Assembly (NCBI GenBank): GCA_023488865.1
Contig: JAMDDG010000387.1
Location: forward strand, 1 to 14,498
Source of the DNA: Bacteroidota bacterium
GTDB taxonomy: Bacteria > Bacteroidota > Bacteroidia > Bacteroidales > Prolixibacteraceae
Length of the DNA: 14,498 nucleotides
Reading direction: 5' to 3'
Shown here: positions 14,440-14,498 of the stretch, piece by piece
Layout: every line of letters starts with the position of its first letter
Numbering within the stretch: the stretch's first letter is position 1
The notes under the pieces: model-generated
What the model saw: only the letters and a program-made list of their open reading frames with translations
The model's database searches: none
What the model was told of the DNA's origin: nothing
Made by a program: the position numbers and the translations under genes

Positions 14440-14498
14440 ATGGCTACTGTAAATCTCTCTGACCATGTGAACCATGAAGTCCCGGATGCAAAAGGGAT
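14440..14498 (+). CDS. ribH: 5' end of a gene resembling 6,7-dimethyl-8-ribityllumazine synthase
   Basis: ATG at 14440 opens a frame that runs to the window edge: MATVNLSDHVNHEVPDAKG, 19 residues. Lumazine synthases of Bacteroidota often start with MAT...NLSxY followed by a Pro-Ser/Asp-Ala stretch before the first core strand, and this fragment has that shape. RibH condenses a ribityl-pyrimidinedione with 3,4-dihydroxybutanone phosphate in riboflavin synthesis. The fragment ends before any catalytic motif, so the name rests on a short and variable region and is tentative. That a real gene starts here is more certain than its identity. No FMN riboswitch is seen upstream. Confidence 0.5.
   Translation, partial: MATVNLSDHVNHEVPDAKG

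Noticed and set aside
1..14498. CRISPR arrays, tRNA or rRNA genes, insertion sequences
   Set aside because: No spaced direct repeats, no cloverleaf-like segments and no transposase-like frames were seen on either strand.

Overview
The window looks like a chromosomal segment of a Bacteroidota bacterium, probably of the Bacteroidales/Marinilabiliales side of the phylum. The signs are promoters of the Bacteroidota form (TTTG - about 20 bases - TAnnTTTG), start codons without clear Shine-Dalgarno sequences, TonB-dependent receptors paired with surface lipoproteins, a GH109-type protein and a YncE/DUF5074-like beta-propeller lipoprotein. No CRISPR array, rRNA, tRNA or transposase was seen.

Layout. 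1-200: the 3' end of purC (+). 223-2999: a two-gene restriction-modification cassette on the minus strand, visibly AT-richer than the rest. It encodes an EcoRII-type endonuclease and a Dcm-like cytosine methyltransferase carrying a Vsr mismatch endonuclease at its N terminus. 3000-3385: a non-coding stretch with the methyltransferase promoter, two minus-strand terminator hairpins and an apparent orphan 5' leader. 3386-5458 (-): a TonB-dependent receptor of unknown substrate, divergent from 5573-7018 (+), a Tat-type GH109/Gfo-Idh-MocA protein. 7065-8519 (-): the Xaa-His dipeptidase pepD, convergent with the GH109 gene across a bidirectional terminator.

8693-12989 (+) is a vitamin B12 uptake operon: a cobalamin riboswitch, a switchable leader, a surface lipoprotein, a BtuB-like TonB receptor and a BtuG-like beta-propeller lipoprotein. 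The outer-membrane parts are here; no inner-membrane BtuCDF is in the window. The two lipoproteins probably capture corrinoid at the surface and pass it to the receptor, with the whole set shut off when B12 is plentiful.

13018-13381 (-) holds an addiction-module antitoxin with an intact promoter next to the C-terminal remnant of its RelE/ParE-type toxin. 13449-14231 (-) is a PAP2-family phosphatase. The right edge carries a dispersed Bacteroidota-type repeat, a short tandem repeat and the first 19 codons of a plus-strand gene that resembles ribH.

The points most worth attention are the Vsr-Dcm fusion beside an EcoRII endonuclease, the mutually exclusive pairings between the B12 aptamer and the first start codon, the poorly characterised lipoprotein that leads the B12 operon, and the decapitated toxin gene.
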